Under the pieces are notes generated by a model. That model did not search any database. It was not told the origin of the DNA and saw only the letters and a program-made list of their open reading frames with translations. The position numbers and the translations under genes are program-made. A DNA stretch of 64,000 nt from Sycon ciliatum (taxonomy: Eukaryota > Porifera > Calcarea > Leucosolenida > Sycettidae), in assembly GCF_964019385.1 (NCBI RefSeq), contig NC_088645.1, positions 45,922,313 to 45,986,312 on the forward strand. The letters are read 5' to 3'. Below, piece after piece: positions 30,993-40,784 of this stretch (position 1 is the first letter of the stretch; the number at the start of each line of letters is the position of its first letter).

Positions 30993-31178
30993 CAGTGGTC
31001 CCTCTATAATCCGGCACCATTTGTGCCACGAAAATCTGCTGGATTAGGGAGGGTGCTGGATTAACAAATCTGATTTACTGCTGCAATGTACATGAAGGGG
31101 ACATTTTGGCTACTGAAAATTGTGCTGGTTTATCGAGGGTGCTGGATTATAAAGTGCCGGATTAGAGAGGGACGACTG
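30993..31178. mobile_element. Tigger/pogo-like MITE, copy 1
   Basis: CAGTGGTCCCTCTATAATCC at the left and GGATTAGAGAGGGACGACTG-type inverted end at the right, with TA on both sides. Nearly identical to 62449-62627, which lacks 7 bp. The ends match the Tigger terminal pattern. Confidence 0.88.
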
Positions 31179-31375
31179 TACTATGTGCACATCCCTACAA
31201 AGTAATAGGGGTAATAAAAGAGACAAAGACAACAAAGGAGTAGTAGGTGCTACAAGAGCTGTGCTGGTCAGGCGCAGTGCACTCTTCCGACCATTTCGGT
31301 CTCGGAATCGACATGGACTGTGCGGGCCAAGGGGGCATACTATGAATGATAGACTTATGGGAGCATCTGAGAATG

Positions 31376-31511
31376 CTGTGTGTGTGTGCGTGCGTGCGTG
31401 TGTGGCAATGTGTGTGGGAATGTGTGGGAATGTGTGGGAATGTGTAGGTAAACATGTGCCTGTGCGTTCATGCATGTGGGTGTACGCAAGCATTTGTGTG
31501 CATTTGCGTGT

Positions 31512-31563
<52 letters not shown>
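31376..31563. repeat. (TG)n microsatellite with GTGGGAAT units
   Basis: Imperfect TG repeats with four AATGTGTGGG units, then pure (TG)n from 31517. Confidence 0.95.
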
Positions 31564-31565
<2 letters not shown>

Positions 31566-31719
31566 CAGCTAGTTCGGTTGGTGGGTACGCTTATGCCTGA
31601 TTGTGTTGGGTCTGTTGCCAACGGGCTCGGCTACTTGATGGTGTAATGTTGTACCTGCCACCTTTGTTGGTTCCAGGGTTCATATACTTTCTATTTGAAG
31701 TATACATACCCGTTAATTT

Positions 31720-32138
31720 AACCATGGACTGCTTCTGGCTAGATTAACTCTTGGGTAATCAATGGTGCTAGTGAAGCTTATATCAGATCCACTCTGATTT
31801 AGCCACCCACACTAGTAGCAAGTATTACCTTCACTGGGGGCAGGGGTAACTGCAGTTGGATCCCTGAACGTGACCCTGATGCCGTCAATCCTTTTTCTGC
31901 ACCTTGTCCTCACCCACTTACTGAGGTGCGGTGAGCCCATAAGTGAGATCATTTTCAAGTCCACCCAGAGTTTTGGGGATTTCAGGGGGTGTCGGCCGTT
32001 GGGCGGTTCAATAGCCAATTGAGTCATCTTTCCAAGATTCCTTTTGAGTCTCTCTCCCCTCTCCCGGGAAGACCCACGTGACCAGTTTTGGCAGGGAGCA
32101 ACAAGTACAAGTACAGGTGTGTGTGTGTGTGTGTGTGT
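31720..32138 (+). mobile_element. Repeat family R2, copy 1, ending in (TG)n
   Basis: Contains AGATCCACTCTGATTTAGCC, GGGGCAGGGGTAACTGCAGT, CACTTACTGAGGTGCGGTGA, AAGTCCACCCAGAGTTTTGG and ends in (TG)n. Related copies: 38290-38640, 39715-39800, and 52765-53105 in the opposite orientation. Probably a non-autonomous retroelement whose end seeds microsatellites. Confidence 0.75.
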
Positions 32139-32149
32139 AAAAATAGTTT

Positions 32150-33000
32150 TTGCCAAGAGGAAGCAGATTTGTTAGCTCCTGGTTTTCTCTTTGTTGGCCT
32201 CCTCCATGGGGCGGCCCTGGCCTTCTGGGCAGGGTTGTCCCTGGGTATTGAGTGGCAGTAGGCTTTTCATGCCTTGCAGCCGGTTTCGCGCGCGCGCGCG
32301 CGCGCGTGGAAGGACATTCAGGGAGCTGACGACCAGGGCGGGTAATTTGTTGCTGTCACCGTCTTCTTGCGTCCTTTCCGCATCCTCTGCAGTGGTGTGG
32401 CGAGCCCTCGGATCAACCCCCAGCCAAAAATAATGCAGTGGCGTTCGGCAAAGCAAGTGGACTCCTGGATGAGAAAGGAAACAGGTCAGACTCACAGAAA
32501 TTTCTGCCTGCGCGGTGTATCGCCGGAATCGTGAATTTGTCCTTGGTCGTGTTGTTTGGACCTGAGTGGCCAGTCGTCGTGCGGCGATGGTGTAGTGTTA
32601 TTAGCTTGCTGTGCACACTCCTCATCGCTCGTGAAAGTACGTCTTGTGGAGCCCTTGTGCGACGTTCGGTGCCCACCCTCCAGCTCAAGATTGTGTTTTC
32701 CTCATTCACGAAGGCCGAAGCAGCACGCGTACAGACGTTTGTTGAACAGAACATCATGTTCACATTTATTTTTTATATTGTTCCTTTTCAGTCGTTGCAT
32801 GTTATAGTGGACCTGCAGCAGACTGTTCATCTGGTTTGTGATATTTCTTTCCTCAGTTGGTGAGTTCTTTTCCATCAATATGGCAGCTTGTTTTGATTTC
32901 CTTTTTTTTCAATTCATGCTGCTGTACTTCCTGTTTTGTTTTGCGCCACTGCCCCTCACCTTGCGCTCAGTTCTCTGAGTGGAGGGTGGCGTGACCCCAC
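32150..33000. other. No recognised gene; (CG)n run
   Basis: Contains (GC)n at 32287-32307, rare in a genome that methylates CpG. Frames of about 140 codons at 32438-32863 have no recognisable domain. Confidence 0.5.
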
Positions 33001-33015
33001 TGGGGTAGCTGATTG

Positions 33016-33209
<194 letters not shown>

Positions 33210-33223
33210 CATCTTTTGAACAG

Positions 33224-33538
33224 AGGTGACACGGTGTGAACAAACCTGCTCCGACATCAGTATATTTCCTCTTCAGAGAATAAGCGCTAGCGAGACAGAG
33301 GGGGTGTGCAAAGAGAGAATTGGAACTTACAAGTATGCACGTGTTGCCAGTGTGGAGAGCGAGAAGTTTGGATGTGTGTCTCGCCATCTAGAGGAGACCC
33401 ATATGGAAGATGAAGCCATATTTGGTGGATACGGTAAAACCTCCGGGTTACATCGTGTTAGGTCCAATGGCACAACAAGAGATTCGAACAATGCAGAAGA
33501 GAAGGCTTTTGTTGTGTGCGAGTACGGACGACAGTGCA
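33224..33538 (+). CDS. Lectin-like protein, exon 3: divergent CTLD-like module 1
   Basis: Acceptor TTTTGAACAG (AG at 33222-33223), donor GTAAGT at 33539, phase 1 at both ends. The peptide of about 105 residues opens CEQTCSD, continues GVCKERIGTYKYARVASVES and FGCVSRHLEE, and closes FVVCEYGRQCS. The pattern C-x-A-R-V-A-S-x-E-x-x-x-F-x-C-V...V-C-E-Y resembles a C-type-lectin-like fold (first helix cysteine, E-rich loop, final CEY). The WIGL and calcium-binding EPN/WND motifs are absent, so sugar binding cannot be claimed. It matches the exon at 35629 in length, phase and cysteine spacing, which shows exon duplication. Confidence 0.7.
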
Positions 33539-33622
33539 GTAAGTCCAACTTGTATTTCCTCCACTGACTGGTCTTGCACAAGTATTGCGAAAGAATTGCA
33601 TAACTTATAGCGAAGCAAAGTT

Positions 33623-33769
33623 CCAAGGAACTACAAGTTACACTATAATGTCCACTAACACCACCAGTTACTAAACAATCCGCTCATGCGATAACATTGC
33701 ACGACACTGACCGACTGACGGACGGTACTAACGCTTTCCAACTAACTAGCGTAACTTGCAGTTCCTTGG
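33623..33769. repeat. Inverted repeat, 19-bp arms
   Basis: CCAAGGAACTACAAGTTAC and its reverse complement with one mismatch at 33751-33769; centre unique. Possibly a small MITE. Confidence 0.7.
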
Positions 33770-33895
33770 TCCTTTTCTTTAATATAATCCTTGGCTCTCC
33801 ATCCGAGTCTATAGTTGCATAACTGTATGCCGAACATGAAGCCTTTTTGCTGGCTAACCTGGCTGTATCGTATTGGCTGCCGCAGAAGTCGTATG

Positions 33896-33972
33896 TTTTT
33901 GTGCATTCATGGGTGCATTCATGGGTCCATTCATGGGTGCGTTCATGGGTGCGTTCATGGGTGCGTTCATGA
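33896..33972. repeat. 12-bp minisatellite
   Basis: Six units of TTCATGGGTGCA type. Confidence 0.9.
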
Positions 33973-34060
33973 TGCAGGCTGGTAATAAGATCGGTTACCA
34001 CAATACGATCGGCAACGCCATCTTGTGTATTATACTGTATGTGCGAGATTTACAAGCCTC

Positions 34061-34217
34061 CCTCCTTTCCCCCCCCCTCCCCCCTCCTCCCCCCTCCTCC
34101 CCCCTCCTCCCCCCTCCTCCCCCCTCCCCCCCCCCCCCTCCCCCCTCCCCTCCCCCCCCTCCCCCCTCCCCCTCCCCCCTCCCCCCTCCCCCTCCCCCCT
34201 CCCCCCCTCCCCCCCTT
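34061..34217. repeat. Pure polypyrimidine tract, C5-8T / CCTCC units
   Basis: About 157 nearly uninterrupted C/T bases; the complementary strand is G-rich with many runs of five or more G. Followed by imperfect AATA(A/G)AGCCC-containing sequence to about 34560, with a second short C-rich tract at 34490-34519. Confidence 0.92.
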
Positions 34218-34887
34218 CGAATAGAGGCCCTCTCAAATGGAGCCCGTGTGTCAGAGGGAATCGGAATAATAAAGCCCCGTCTCGTCTAAAAGCCCGGGGC
34301 TATAATCGAATGCACAATGTCCGTACCATGCAGTGCAGTCAGGGCCAGTCAGGGCCAGTCAGGGGTACTTTACAGTACAACAATCGAGTTAGTCATTGTA
34401 TGTACTGATCAGCATGAATAGTGTGAAACAATCGGTGTTTCTATTTAAAAATTAAGTCCCCTCTCGAATAAAGCCCTCTCTGAAATATAACCCCCTCCTC
34501 CCCCCTCCTCCCCCCCCACCCTCTCGATGTGTTTTCTGGAAAAATAGAGCCCCGGCGCTTCTATTTGCGCCTATACCATAGTGCTTGGCATCTGGGTCTG
34601 CCTTTAGTTCCAGATATTGCACATTATGATAACTGCTGGGCATGGGGTTCTTCTGGGTGCTTATATCATGACGACTCATCAAGCCACGGACTGCCGAGAA
34701 ACTCATTGTTACTGCAATTTTCGTGCAAAAGCTCTCATCACACAACTTCTTTATATCTCGCGGCTGTCCATTACCCGATGTCTTATGTGACATTTATCCA
34801 TATTGTTATTTTGATGTCGAGCACCCTTTTCGAGGCTGTGGGACCAGACCTTACTCTGTATTTATCTATGTGTACATGGATATATCC

Positions 34888-35169
34888 AAGAGTAAATAAC
34901 CCCAAGAGTGTGCAATTGCCTGCACAACCTCTATTCTGTGCTGTGACGGCAGAACTTCACATCACGTGACATGGTTCAAAAGGTTACACTGGCAAGCAGT
35001 GCAAAGTGACCACAAGAGAGTTGTACCCAAAGCCGGGTTACGTACAACCCCGTATCAATCATGCACAGAGTGCAAAAAATTATGTGTACGGGTTCATCAC
35101 GTGATGTGAAGTTCTGCCGTTGCAGACCCCATAGCTGGAGTTGCACACTCTTGGGTGTTATGTACTCTT
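34888..35169. mobile_element. MULE-type MITE, copy 2 (perfect 9-bp target duplication)
   Basis: Ends AAGAGTAAATAAC and GTTATGTACTCTT; perfect GATATATCC at 34879-34887 and 35170-35178. Inner arms pair through GCAGAACTTCACATCACGTG. Best-preserved member of the family. Confidence 0.85.
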
Positions 35170-35371
35170 GATATATCCCATAACCATTCTGGGGATAGGG
35201 GTCCCTGGTTCGAGTCCTGGTGGTGATGGTCAGGTTTTTTCAGACTTTTTCCGTTTCTGTCTTTCCCTCAAACAAGTCAATATTTTTCTCTTGAGTTTGT
35301 AAATTGAGCAGGGACTGTGTCTGGTGGTGTTGATAACACACATCGAGAGTTCACGAGTGTGTCTTTGTTGA

Positions 35372-35373
<2 letters not shown>

Positions 35374-35422
<49 letters not shown>

Positions 35423-35426
35423 ATGC

Positions 35427-35459
<33 letters not shown>

Positions 35460-35572
35460 CGCGTACGTGCATGTGTGTGTGTGTGTATTTGTGTGTGTGT
35501 GCGCGCGTGCGCGTGCATGTGTGTGTGTGTGTGTGCATGTGTGTGCGTGTGTGTGTGTGTATGAGCGCCGCC
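35374..35572. repeat. (TG)n microsatellite with GCGC/GCAT interruptions
   Basis: Imperfect TG repeat ending about 55 bp before the acceptor of exon 4, similar to the TG tract before exon 3. Confidence 0.95.
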
Positions 35573-35628
35573 CGCCTGTGTATTCTCGTGTGATTTGCGC
35601 ATCTGTTTGTATTGGTCCTTTTGAATAG

Positions 35629-35949
35629 TGACACACTGCAAACAAACATGCTCGGACATCAGCATATTATTTCCTCTTCACAAAGTAACGGCTCGATATG
35701 CAGACCATGAATGCTATGTTAGCAAGGATCTGCTCGGCAAATACGAAATGGCTCATGTTGCCAGTCACGAGAGCGAGATTTTCGGATGTGTGTCCCGTCA
35801 TCTCAGGGAAACGGGTATGCAGGCTGAGAGTGTGTTTGCCGAACACAGCCAATACCATCACCCCAGAGTTAGAACGAATGGTGTGGCCCGAAATGCTATT
35901 CATCTGGACGAGCAGGCATACGTTGTATGCGAGTATCGCAGTCGTTGCA
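35629..35949 (+). CDS. Lectin-like protein, exon 4: divergent CTLD-like module 2
   Basis: Acceptor CTTTTGAATAG (AG at 35627-35628), donor GTAAGT at 35950, phase 1 at both ends. Peptide blocks: THCKQTCSDIS, ECYVSKDLLGKYEMAHVASH, IFGCVSRHLRETGMQ, YVVCEYRSRCS. It is a clear paralogue of exon 3 at a similar length (about 107 residues); the shared CSDIS, VAS.ES..FGCVSRHL.ET and VVCEY blocks are kept while the middle diverges, a pattern of selection after duplication. The intron after it received the element at 35970 only 20 bp past the splice site. Confidence 0.72.
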
Positions 35950-35969
35950 GTAAGTCTTTGTTTCTGTCC

Positions 35970-36488
35970 CAGGCCCGTCGCACCGACTTTGGAGGTGGGG
36001 CGGCCATGGAAGGGGGTTCCGGGGGTCCTCCTGCAGGAGAAAATTTCAAAAATTGAAGCCAATTGCAAGCATTTCCGTGTATTTGGTGCCATTTCAGTGT
36101 ACGGTAACTACAATGAAAGTCTTTTTGATTCTGCAACAAACGAAGAAGATGCTACGATCGGGGACAAACATTACCTTCCCCCGGGAAAAAACTTCAAAAA
36201 TTGAAGCCAATTGCAAGCATTTCCAGGCATTTGGTGCCATTTCAGTGTAACTGCAATGAAAGACTTTTTTCTTCAACAAACCACGATCGGGGACAAGGAT
36301 TTGTACTTGTCACGTTTGCGCTAAGCTGCGATCATTGTGCTTTGTTGTAATCAGGGAGTAGTACATGTACTATACCTACGGTATTGTACTACTCCCTGAT
36401 TGTAATGTGCTCCAAAAAAAAAAAAAAAAAAAAAAAAAACGGCCGAAAAAGTGGTGCGACCTCAGCCGCCCCGGCTGTGACGGCCTTG
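35970..36488. mobile_element. Non-autonomous DNA transposon, family B copy 2, with nested micro-palindrome
   Basis: Same ends as 30386-30842 (CAGGCCCGTCGCACCG; inverted CAAGGCCGTCACAGCCG), flanked by TGTCC (35965-35969, 36489-36493). About 62 bp longer than copy 1, explained by the micro-palindrome plus its duplication and by a longer A-run (36412-36440). Confidence 0.82.
36352..36398. mobile_element. Micro-palindromic element, copy 3 (47 bp), nested
   Basis: The right arm is a 19-bp unit (GGTATTGTACTACTCCCTG). The left arm is its complement with 6 extra bases (TGTACT), and TAC lies between. Flanks are GTTGTAAT / ATTGTAAT (7 of 8). The paralogous transposon at 30386-30842 has the uninterrupted site (TTTGTTGCAGCGTGCTCC near 30760), so this is a true insertion. 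Confidence 0.88.
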
Positions 36489-36499
36489 TGTCCTTACAG

Positions 36500-38280
36500 A
36501 ACTATTGCAGTGTTTCTGCTAAGTATTTTCCCTAGCCCCTTTTCACTTCCCTTTCGTCTCATCCACCCTTCGAGGAAACTTGTCGCGAACCATGGACATA
36601 CCTTTACATAAAGCACTCGAAGCAGACCATATTTTCCTTAGTGCCCAATTTTCTTGTGAATCAAGACTGAAGAATATTTACGAGGGGAGAGCGATAATAT
36701 AGGTGAGTCGGAGTGCATGCCTGTAGCAGTAGTGTGCCATGAAAGTGTCTTGCGTACAGCATCAGCAAAAAATATACAAGCGATAAATATACAAACGCAT
36801 CGAAATAAGCTCCCAAGGAGTAGCGAAGAATCAAAGAGAAGCAAGAAGAGCACCAAGTTGTGGAACTAAAACAGCTCCACGTGCATGTAGCTGAAAGGGT
36901 GACACATAAAGATACGCACTGTGAAACGAGTCCAACTGTCAGCATGAAAATGGATAGTGAAGGCCATCAAAGATGCCGATAGTCGTACACACAGTCTGTG
37001 TTGGATGTCAGTGCGTGTGCAAGCCAAAGTGCATGGGTTCAAAAGGTGCCCGGAACGGAAACGAAGTGCAAGGTGAGAAAATGGTGCCCAGAATTGAACC
37101 TTAGAAATGCAACGAAGTGCAAAGTGAAAAAGGGGTATCACAAAGGGATGCGAGTGATTGAACGTACAAATCATGCACTGAACAAGGATACATGTATACG
37201 TAGCTGTGAATTCTTGGTTATATACATGCATTGTGCTCGTGACTACGAATAAATCCGATCGCATTCGCGACAAAACTCCCCCGATAAGTATCCATTTCCT
37301 TTTTGGAGAATCCTTCAATTAAAGTCTAAATGAAATGAACAATGAATTGTGTAATGCTTATGCAATCATTTTTATTTTCTTTTCTTTATGCAATCATTGC
37401 ACAACTACAGTCAATTCATGAAACACATGGACTCTGGCAGGCCTGACTCTGCCGAGCTCCCGTTTTTGGCGATTTTTTGTACATGGTGCCGTGCCGTGAA
37501 ATTTGAAACTTGAAAATGGGTCCCAACTTTCTACCTCGACTTGTGTTCGAACCACACAACCACACAACCACACAACCACACAATGTACTGCTGAAAATAG
37601 AGTGAAATAGCGCCAGTAGTTTCTTGCCGGTCCTTTTTCTTCTTTACTATAAATTTGTCCTTGGCTCTCCATCCGAGTCCATCCTTTGAAGGTGTTACAA
37701 ATAAATTTAATCTCAGGCCATCCTTGGCAAAGATTGGCTCACATTTCGCTGCAACACCCCCCCACAGCGTCGGGATCAGTGTCATGTATAGTGGTCACGG
37801 TCATCTGCATCACAGTAGTGTGAGAAATGAGTAGGCAGGCATGAAGGCCGGGAGCTTCAGCCCACTCTCACCTGTCTCATTGCCCTTTTCTGCATAGACA
37901 ATGAACATGGCCGCTGAGGAGACACACACACATGTTGATTTTAAAATGTGTGAAGTAAAATTCACACAAACAAACAATGAAAAAGGAGAAGGACGAAATA
38001 TTACGAGTTATGACTAATTTTGCCCATCTCCTTTTTTTAACCATAATTAAATTGGCTCACCATCTGCTGAGTTCAAACAAACAATAAACAAACAAATATT
38101 GGGTTTCCTGAACCACGCCGACATTGGTCAAGAAGAAGACAGGGAGTTGCATAACGCCAGGGGCATGAGTACATAACCGCCGCGTGTTATGTACTCATGC
38201 TACCGGTAGTCATGTATGCTGGCGAGTGCTGCAATTGGCAAGCTACAATGACAAATGAGGATAGGAAACCGGCCAGAATG
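36500..38280. other. Intron-like sequence, no further exon recognised
   Basis: Holds a short CACACAAC tandem (37552-37580) and two copies of the GGCTC..CATCCGAG motif (37663, 38053). Nothing else supportable. Confidence 0.45.
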
Positions 38281-38289
38281 TATTTTAGA

Positions 38290-38640
38290 TCAACTCTTGT
38301 GAAATCAATGTTGCTACTCACTAGTAAATAAGATCCACTCTGATGTACCCTTTCTCTTTTTCTCTTGTATCTACTTTTTTCCACAATATCCTTTAACATG
38401 TTATTCACAGTGGGTCCAATGTTATTAGGCATTTTGCCTGTTTTGATTTCCACTATAAATAAAGTATACAACAACAACAACAAAACCCAACCAGAGTCAT
38501 AGTGAATATTACCATCCCTGGAGGCAGGGGTAAAAGCAGTAGGATCCCGGGACCGATACCCTGATGCTATCATTAATTTTCATTTTTCTTCACCTTTTCC
38601 TTGCCCACTTACTGAGGTGTGAATAAGCAACAAGTACAGT
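38290..38640 (+). mobile_element. Repeat family R2, copy 2
   Basis: AAGATCCACTCTGATGTACC, GGAGGCAGGGGTAAAAGCAG, CACTTACTGAGGTGTG align with copy 1, with an internal insertion at about 38345-38495. Confidence 0.7.
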
Positions 38641-38649
38641 CAATTGTCC

Positions 38650-38745
38650 TATCCGGTAAACCCTAGCGGCACATGCAGCATATCCGGTAAACCCTAGCGG
38701 CAGATGCAGCGTATCCGGTAAACCCTAGCGGCAGATGCAGCGCCT
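38650..38745. repeat. 31-bp minisatellite, three copies
   Basis: TATCCGGTAAACCCTAGCGG units. Confidence 0.95.
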
Positions 38746-38807
38746 AACGGTGGGGGTGAGTGGATAAGTCTCACAACCACTGGCACAAGTGCCAAGAAAC
38801 CACATTA

Positions 38808-39702
38808 GAGAGGTTCGGCTACAATAACGCGTACGTGACGCAAGTGTTGGCCACACGTTGCAAAGCCACGCGGGTGCAGAGTTTGATTCCGCTTCGCGTT
38901 GTGGCAAGCCAAGCCGCATCTCCGGGACAACCAAAATGGCGACATCGACAGCTCGATTTTGGTATAATGGATATCGACCGTTGGTTCAAAATAATTGATT
39001 TTACTCAAGCGCAGACTGTGGTTTTTGTTCCATTTTTTTCAGCTTGTTGCTTGCTATCTTCAATCATGGATTTGTGGGACGCTCTTGTCCAAGTGGCAGC
39101 CGCTGAGCTGGCGGTCGCGAACTTGGAGCTATGACGCCGCATGAATTCCAACACACCCGACCAAACGTTGCTAGTGAATTTAATTAAATGGCCGGTCCCT
39201 AGTTGCCTCCTCTGTCAGCAAGACCACATCATCAGCCAGGCTGAAACGGAGTTGGGGTTTCTTCCCCTGGGCCACTGGAGATGCAATGACGTCCAGGGTC
39301 AGTGGAGAATCCGGAGCTAGACTAGATTCCGCCATCCTTCACATATCACAGAAAAAACAGAAGTGAAACCTTCGACAGCTGCACGTGCCTTGTCTTTTCG
39401 CATGAGAGATGTTTGTACTTCGCGGGGTTTTCTCCAGTGATGTCATGGTGTTCTCCAGTGATGTAATGGTTTTCTCCAGTGATGTCATGGTGTTCTCCAG
39501 TGATGTCATGGTGTTCCTTATTCCCACACTCGAGTGCTGCTCAGAACGAAGGTTCTTGAAAAACTCTTCGCGGAGCACGATCCGTGTAGATCGCCAGATT
39601 CACGTCAAGTCGTGAGCTCCAGACCGCGTACTTTTCATCCTCGAACCCAGTTGATAGGTCTACACGTCGAGTTTGGCCCAAAAACGCGTAGCCGAACCTC
39701 TC
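38808..39702. mobile_element. TA-flanked inverted-repeat element
   Basis: GAGAGGTTCGGCTAC at 38808 and its inverted copy ending 39702, TA on both sides. The 124-codon frame at 38760-39134 starts outside the element and is not credible. Inside lie an RT fragment (39180-39330) and a 21-bp tandem repeat (39424-39520, TTCTCCAGTGATGTCATGGT). Confidence 0.75.
39180..39330 (-). pseudogene. Reverse transcriptase fragment
   Basis: Minus strand reads FSLADDVVLLTEEAT, an RT active-site block ([F/Y/L]ADD) with flanking residues of an RTE-like LINE. Only about 40 residues remain. Confidence 0.5.
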
Positions 39703-39959
39703 TATTAGCCACATCCATGTACTGAGGTGTGGTGAGCCCATAAGTGGGATCCTTTCTAAGTCCACCCAGAGTTTGGTGGTTTCAGAGGGTGTTGGTCCGT
39801 ACCTGTGTGTGTGTGCGTGTGTATGTGCCCACGTGTGCTCAAGGGTGTATAACTTTCTGTGCATGTGTGTGCGTGTGTGTGCGTGTGTGTTTTTGGGTGT
39901 GTTTTTGAACTTGTTGTATGTGTTGTTGATTGTGTGTGTGTGCATATCATGACTTTCAG

Positions 39960-40378
39960 CTTACAAGTGTACTACAGCCTACAGCAATGGCGTAGGTTTC
40001 ACATCCAAACTACACTTTATACCTCAATACTATGGCTTACACTACGAAGCAGCTGTCAGGTTGTGCAAGGCCAATTATCTGAAGCTTCCATCTATAGAGG
40101 AAAGATCATGCTTGAATGATTTCCTCACCCACACCTTGGGAACCATGGGTTCCGGTTGGATTTTAACACCAGGAGCCTCAAGATATGCCCTCATAAGCCG
40201 GCCGAAACAAAATGACATGACTCAACCGCAACTAATCCCGGCATCTCAAACACTAATGATAGGCATCTGTTCAAGTAACCGGGTAAGTGACACTGTTATT
40301 TCCAACAGCCACCCGGCTTATTTTGGTGTGCATATGTATACCTTACCACCTCCAATTTCTTCTTGTGGACACGATTAG
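39960..40378 (+). CDS. Lectin-like protein, exon 5: CTLD-like module 3, possibly last exon
   Basis: Acceptor GACTTTCAG (AG at 39958-39959), entering in phase 1 as exons 3 and 4 do. The peptide has YKCTTAYSNGVGFTSKLHF, HYEAAVRLCKANYLKLPSIE, ERSCLNDFLTHTLG, GWI and LMIGICSSN. The A-x-x-L-C-K...L-P-S-x-E-E...C-L-x-D-F-L order is close to C-type-lectin-like domains, nearer the usual pattern than modules 1 and 2. A consensus donor GTAAGT lies at 40283; if unused, the frame continues to TAG at 40376-40378, ending the protein. A (TG)n tract precedes the acceptor, as with modules 1 and 2. Confidence 0.65.
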
Positions 40379-40489
40379 CTCAGAAATCAGAGAGCACATC
40401 ACAAACTGACAAACCTCTGTTTTTTTTCTTCGAGTGATTGCACAGGCTTAATGTAAACTATAGAATATTCGCTGACTGTGACTGTATAA

Positions 40490-40630
40490 AAGAGAAGAAA
40501 CACACGAGAACGAGTTATGCAGCAAATATCCACGACTGTAACAAGATGATAAACGGTCAGAAAGTGCGATAATAGGGCACAAAACTGAAAGGCTACTGAG
40601 ACATTCAGCGACCCGAGACCTAGCTCTTAA
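40490..40630 (-). mobile_element. Repeat family R1, copy 7
   Basis: GGTCAGAAAGTGCGATAATA and the R1 end CACGAGAACGAGTTATGCAG; closest to the 29.1-kb copy. Confidence 0.75.
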
Positions 40631-40784
40631 CACATCTCCAGTGCGCAAACCAACAGCCTTCCAACTTGGAAGGTTCATGGTTACGTAGGACCGAAGAGGG
40701 AAGTTTTTTAAATCTATTACTGGCTCAGTATCCGAGTTTACACTCAGACTGTAGTTGAATAATTCTTCACGTGCACAGGTTCCA

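Noticed and set aside
35180-35230. tRNA-like B box GGTTCGAGTCC
   Set aside because: The T arm has one mismatch and no anticodon or acceptor arm can be drawn; at best a very old tRNA-derived fragment.
38170-38205. Fourth MULE-type MITE (GAGTACATAAC...GTTATGTACTC)
   Set aside because: Short inverted ends are present, but no 9-bp flanking duplication and almost no interior; could be an unrelated palindrome.
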